NCBI GenBank assembly: GCA_964506935.1
Contig: CAZDOD010000129.1
Coordinates: 1 to 8,120, forward strand
Length of the DNA stretch: 8,120 nt
Direction of reading: 5' to 3'
Source of the DNA: CAZDOD01 sp964506935
GTDB lineage: Bacteria; Desulfobacterota; Zymogenia; Zymogenales; Zymogenaceae
Every line of letters begins with the position of its first letter. The first letter of the stretch is position 1. A model generated the notes under the pieces. It did no database searches. It was not told where the DNA came from and saw nothing but the letters and a program-made list of their open reading frames with translations. A program made the position numbers and the translations under genes. Shown here piece by piece: positions 5,997 through 8,120 of the stretch.

Positions 5997-7058
5997 ATGA
6001 GCTACGTCGAACTCAAAGGGATATCAAAATTCTTCCAGACGAAGAAAAACGAAAGGGCAATCGCCGTAAAATCAGTTTATCTTTCGGTGGATGAAAAATC
6101 CCTCATGGTGGTGCTTGGGCCGTCGGGCTGCGGAAAGTCGACGCTCCTTCGTATCATCTCGGGACTTGAGACCCCCGACGAGGGGAGGGTCATGCTGGCG
6201 GGGAGGGACATCACGGAGGTTCTCCCTCAAGACAGAAACATCGCCATGGTCTTTCAGGACTACGCCCTCTATCCGCACATGACCGTCGAAAAGAACCTGA
6301 CCTTCGGCCTTACATTGAGAGACACGAGCAAGAGAGAGGCGAAGAAAAAGGCAGGGTGGGCCGCCTCGCTACTCGGCATCGAAGGACTTCTAAAGAGAAA
6401 GCCGGGAGTACTTTCCGGCGGGGAGAAGCAGCGGGTCGCCCTCGGGAGGGCGATCGTCAAGAATCCGTCAATATTTCTCATGGACGAGCCCTTGAGCAAC
6501 GTCGACGCCCTCCTCAGGGGAAAGATGAGGGCCGAGATAGCGAGGATCATGAGGGAGGTCAAAGGCACGCTGATCTACGTCACCCACGATCAGACCGAGG
6601 CGATGACCATAGGGGACAGGCTCTCAATTATGAAGGACGGCGAGATCCTGCAGGTCGGAACTCCAAAGGAGATATATGAGACGCCGAAGAATATCTTTGT
6701 GGCGGGATTTGTCGGGAGCCCGCCGATGAATTTTGTCCGGCCGGGGTCAAGATTACACGAAAAAGTTACAGCGGAGCTATCGAAAAAGGTTCGTAAAGCG
6801 ATAGAAAAAGGCCTTTTAAAAAACGCCGTCCTTGGGATAAGGCCAGAGGATATAAAGGTAGGAAGGGGGGAACTGAAAGGTAAGGTGAACCTTGTGGAAG
6901 AGCTAGGATATGAGAGCCATGTAACGATCGAATCCGAAAAAAAGTTTTTCACGGCAAGGATCACCGGAAAACCGCCCGCTATAAATAAAGAGATATCCTT
7001 CGCTCTTGATCTTTCGAAGATTCACCTCTTCGCCGAAGATACCGGCGAAAGGATGTGA
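5997..7058 (+). CDS. ABC-transporter ATP-binding protein, MalK/UgpC type, 353 aa
   Basis: This is a cytosolic ATPase that would drive import through a membrane permease pair. Visible parts are Walker A GPSGCGKST (41-49), the Q-loop around Gln87 in VFQDYALYPH, the signature LSGGEKQ (139-145), Walker B FLMDEP (160-165), the D-loop SNVDA (167-171, where the family usually has SNLDA) and the H-loop His197 in YVTHDQTEAMT. After the ATPase domain comes VGTPKEIYETPKNIFVAGFV, then a C-terminal TOBE/OB region (about 240-353) containing LGIRPEDI, typical of carbohydrate and polyol importers of the CUT1 group. No permease or binding protein is in the window, so it may serve permeases encoded elsewhere. 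Start: ATG 5997 gives the usual N-terminus (MSYVELKGISKFF). An in-frame TTG at 5985 would add MLLL. No Shine-Dalgarno sequence precedes either. The tonB-like gene follows after 15 bases. Confidence 0.93.
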   Translation: MSYVELKGISKFFQTKKNERAIAVKSVYLSVDEKSLMVVLGPSGCGKSTLLRIISGLETPDEGRVMLAGRDITEVLPQDRNIAMVFQDYALYPHMTVEKNLTFGLTLRDTSKREAKKKAGWAASLLGIEGLLKRKPGVLSGGEKQRVALGRAIVKNPSIFLMDEPLSNVDALLRGKMRAEIARIMREVKGTLIYVTHDQTEAMTIGDRLSIMKDGEILQVGTPKEIYETPKNIFVAGFVGSPPMNFVRPGSRLHEKVTAELSKKVRKAIEKGLLKNAVLGIRPEDIKVGRGELKGKVNLVEELGYESHVTIESEKKFFTARITGKPPAINKEISFALDLSKIHLFAEDTGERM

Positions 7059-7073
7059 ACATGTATACATGGT

Positions 7074-7760
7074 ATGGGAAAGAATAAAACAATAGGAAAC
7101 ATTTTAGGTAAAGACTCTATCCTGAACGGTGCGAAAGATAAAGGAGGTCTCAAAAGGCATTTTTCGTTCTTCTCGATCTCTCTCGGCTTACACTTCCTCG
7201 CCCTGGTCTTCTTGTCGTTAATTCTTTTACTTGTTTACGGAGATTATAACAGGGGTTCCGAGACGGTAATGGATATAGTGATAGTGGGTGAGGGTGGGGA
7301 GGGCGAGGAGGAATTTGAAAAACCGATTTTGGGTAAAGAGACAGAGAGCGTCGACTCCGAAATCAAAGGAGATGTCGAGGAGGATTCTGGGAACAAATCG
7401 GGCGGGGAGGGGTCTACAACCGAGCTCGCCTTGGGTCAGGGTAAAGTTGAAAGTGGCGGCGATGCGGGCGAGATAATCAGTGATTACATCTCGAAGGTGA
7501 GATATAGGATAGAGAAGGAAAAGAGGTATCCGAAAAAATCTCTCATAAGAAAAGAGGAGGGGACGGTTATGGTGTCGTTTCTCCTGAATTCCTCGGGGTC
7601 ACTACTCAGTGCGGAGGTATTTTCGAGTTCGGGCTTTGAGGGACTCGATGACGCCGCGATAGAGACCGTGATGGGTGCGTCCCCTTATCCCCCGTTCCCG
7701 AAAAGGCTCAAGCGCGATAGGCTCAGCCTAAAGGTCCCGATTAAATATGAGATAAGATAG
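7074..7760 (+). CDS. TonB-family energy transducer, 228 aa
   Basis: TonB proteins are anchored in the inner membrane and pass force from the ExbB-ExbD proton channel to outer-membrane receptors. Here a basic N-terminus of 30 residues is followed by one membrane helix (about 31-55). It carries Ser36 and His40 with the S-x3-H spacing of the E. coli TonB helix, where these residues couple to ExbB. A linker (60-135) is rich in Gly, Glu, Ser and Asp with a single proline, unlike the proline-rich spacer of classic TonB. The C-terminal domain (152-228) begins with RYP and contains GTVMVSFLLNSSGSL, FEGLDDAAIETV and SPYPPFP, all typical of TonB family C-termini. The ATG at 7074 has no near ribosome site; AAAGGA is about 20 bases upstream and overlaps the end of the ABC gene, so coupling is possible. 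No exbB, exbD or receptor gene is in view. Confidence 0.87.
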   Translation: MGKNKTIGNILGKDSILNGAKDKGGLKRHFSFFSISLGLHFLALVFLSLILLLVYGDYNRGSETVMDIVIVGEGGEGEEEFEKPILGKETESVDSEIKGDVEEDSGNKSGGEGSTTELALGQGKVESGGDAGEIISDYISKVRYRIEKEKRYPKKSLIRKEEGTVMVSFLLNSSGSLLSAEVFSSSGFEGLDDAAIETVMGASPYPPFPKRLKRDRLSLKVPIKYEIR

Positions 7761-7829
7761 GATATTTTTCTATTCGCCCCACGCCTTATTGCTTTTTTGA
7801 ATCTTCTTTTGAATTGACTTCCACTCGCT

Positions 7830-8120
7830 CTATTTCAGAAACGACTCTTCCCAGCGGTCGAGCATATCATAATACATCTTGAGTGGAATGGCGAAGGTCA
7901 TCTCGTCCGTCTTCAAAAACTTGCGACACGATGGATCGAAGCCCCCGATCACGGCAATCCCGCTTTCTTGATTGAGATATTTTACGGGCCATGTTACGAG
8001 GCCCGCGCACCCCGGCCCGAATGGTGTCCTGACGGATTCATAGTCTCTGTTTAGGAAGGCAACAAGGGAAAAGAGGCCGCTTATGACCTCGGGCCTCGCG
8101 AAAAAAATAACCACAAGGGG
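7830..8120 (-). CDS. DUF169 family protein, C-terminal part (cut by right edge)
   Basis: The open frame enters from the right edge and ends at the stop TAG 7832-7830, giving 96 residues. A GTG at 8114 could be read as a start, but the frame stays open to the edge and the piece is shorter than the family, so I treat it as a fragment. Features that resemble DUF169 (COG2043) are FGPGCAGLVTWP, the block GGFDPSCRKFLKTDEMTFA and then IPLKMYYDML near the end, with two cysteines in conserved-looking places. The family is common in anaerobic bacteria and archaea and has no settled function. It converges on the tonB-like gene across a 69-base spacer in which I see no clear terminator hairpin. Confidence 0.75.
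   Translation of the reverse strand, partial: PLVVIFFARPEVISGLFSLVAFLNRDYESVRTPFGPGCAGLVTWPVKYLNQESGIAVIGGFDPSCRKFLKTDEMTFAIPLKMYYDMLDRWEESFLK

Noticed and set aside
7060..7071. Perfect 12-bp palindrome CATGTATACATG just before the tonB-like start
   Set aside because: A 12-bp palindrome is expected about twice by chance in 8 kb, it has no loop to form an RNA hairpin, and it lies in a 15-base gap inside an apparent operon.
7761..7829. Terminator between the tonB-like gene and the DUF169 gene
   Set aside because: T-runs are present, but I found no complementary arms able to form a stem.

Overview
The window looks like ordinary chromosomal DNA from a Gram-negative, probably anaerobic bacterium. 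A TonB-type energy transducer implies an outer membrane. The RecG layout, the DUF169 protein and the two intergenic palindrome families recall the former Deltaproteobacteria. That lineage guess is weak, because no marker gene here fixes the phylum. Base composition and codon style (frequent ATA Ile and AGG/AGA Arg, roughly half GC) look alike across all eight genes, so I see no sign of a recently acquired island.

Layout, left to right. (1) 1-584, minus: N-terminal 194 codons of adenylosuccinate lyase (purB), running off the left edge, with its own promoter at 636-664. (2) 585-982: a gene-free spacer holding two repeat-like palindromic elements (694-718 and 719-795), a weak hairpin, an 8-bp inverted repeat and the promoter of the next gene. 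(3) 983-2540, plus: a two-gene unit, a P1/DmpA-family self-processing aminopeptidase followed after one base by a small HEAT-repeat protein. (4) 2541-2762: a spacer with a 59-bp palindromic element related to the one at 694-718. (5) 2763-3323, plus: an integral-membrane methyltransferase of the isoprenylcysteine/phospholipid type. (6) 3352-3373: a convergent hairpin, probably a shared terminator. (7) 3376-5886, minus: RecG helicase with a long N-terminal extension. (8) 5997-7760, plus: an ABC-transporter ATPase of the MalK/UgpC type followed by a TonB-family protein. (9) 7830-8120, minus: the C-terminal part of a DUF169 protein running off the right edge.

The genes do not form one pathway. 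They cover purine synthesis (purB), peptide turnover (P1 peptidase), DNA repair (recG) and envelope transport (ABC ATPase, TonB). I did not find a convincing new defence, mobile or biosynthetic system. The more interesting signals are small: paired intergenic palindromes that share an identical 10-base terminus, a GTG start that coincides with a predicted transcription start (possible leaderless mRNA), a lack of Shine-Dalgarno sequences at several starts, and a TonB homologue with an acidic, almost proline-free periplasmic linker.
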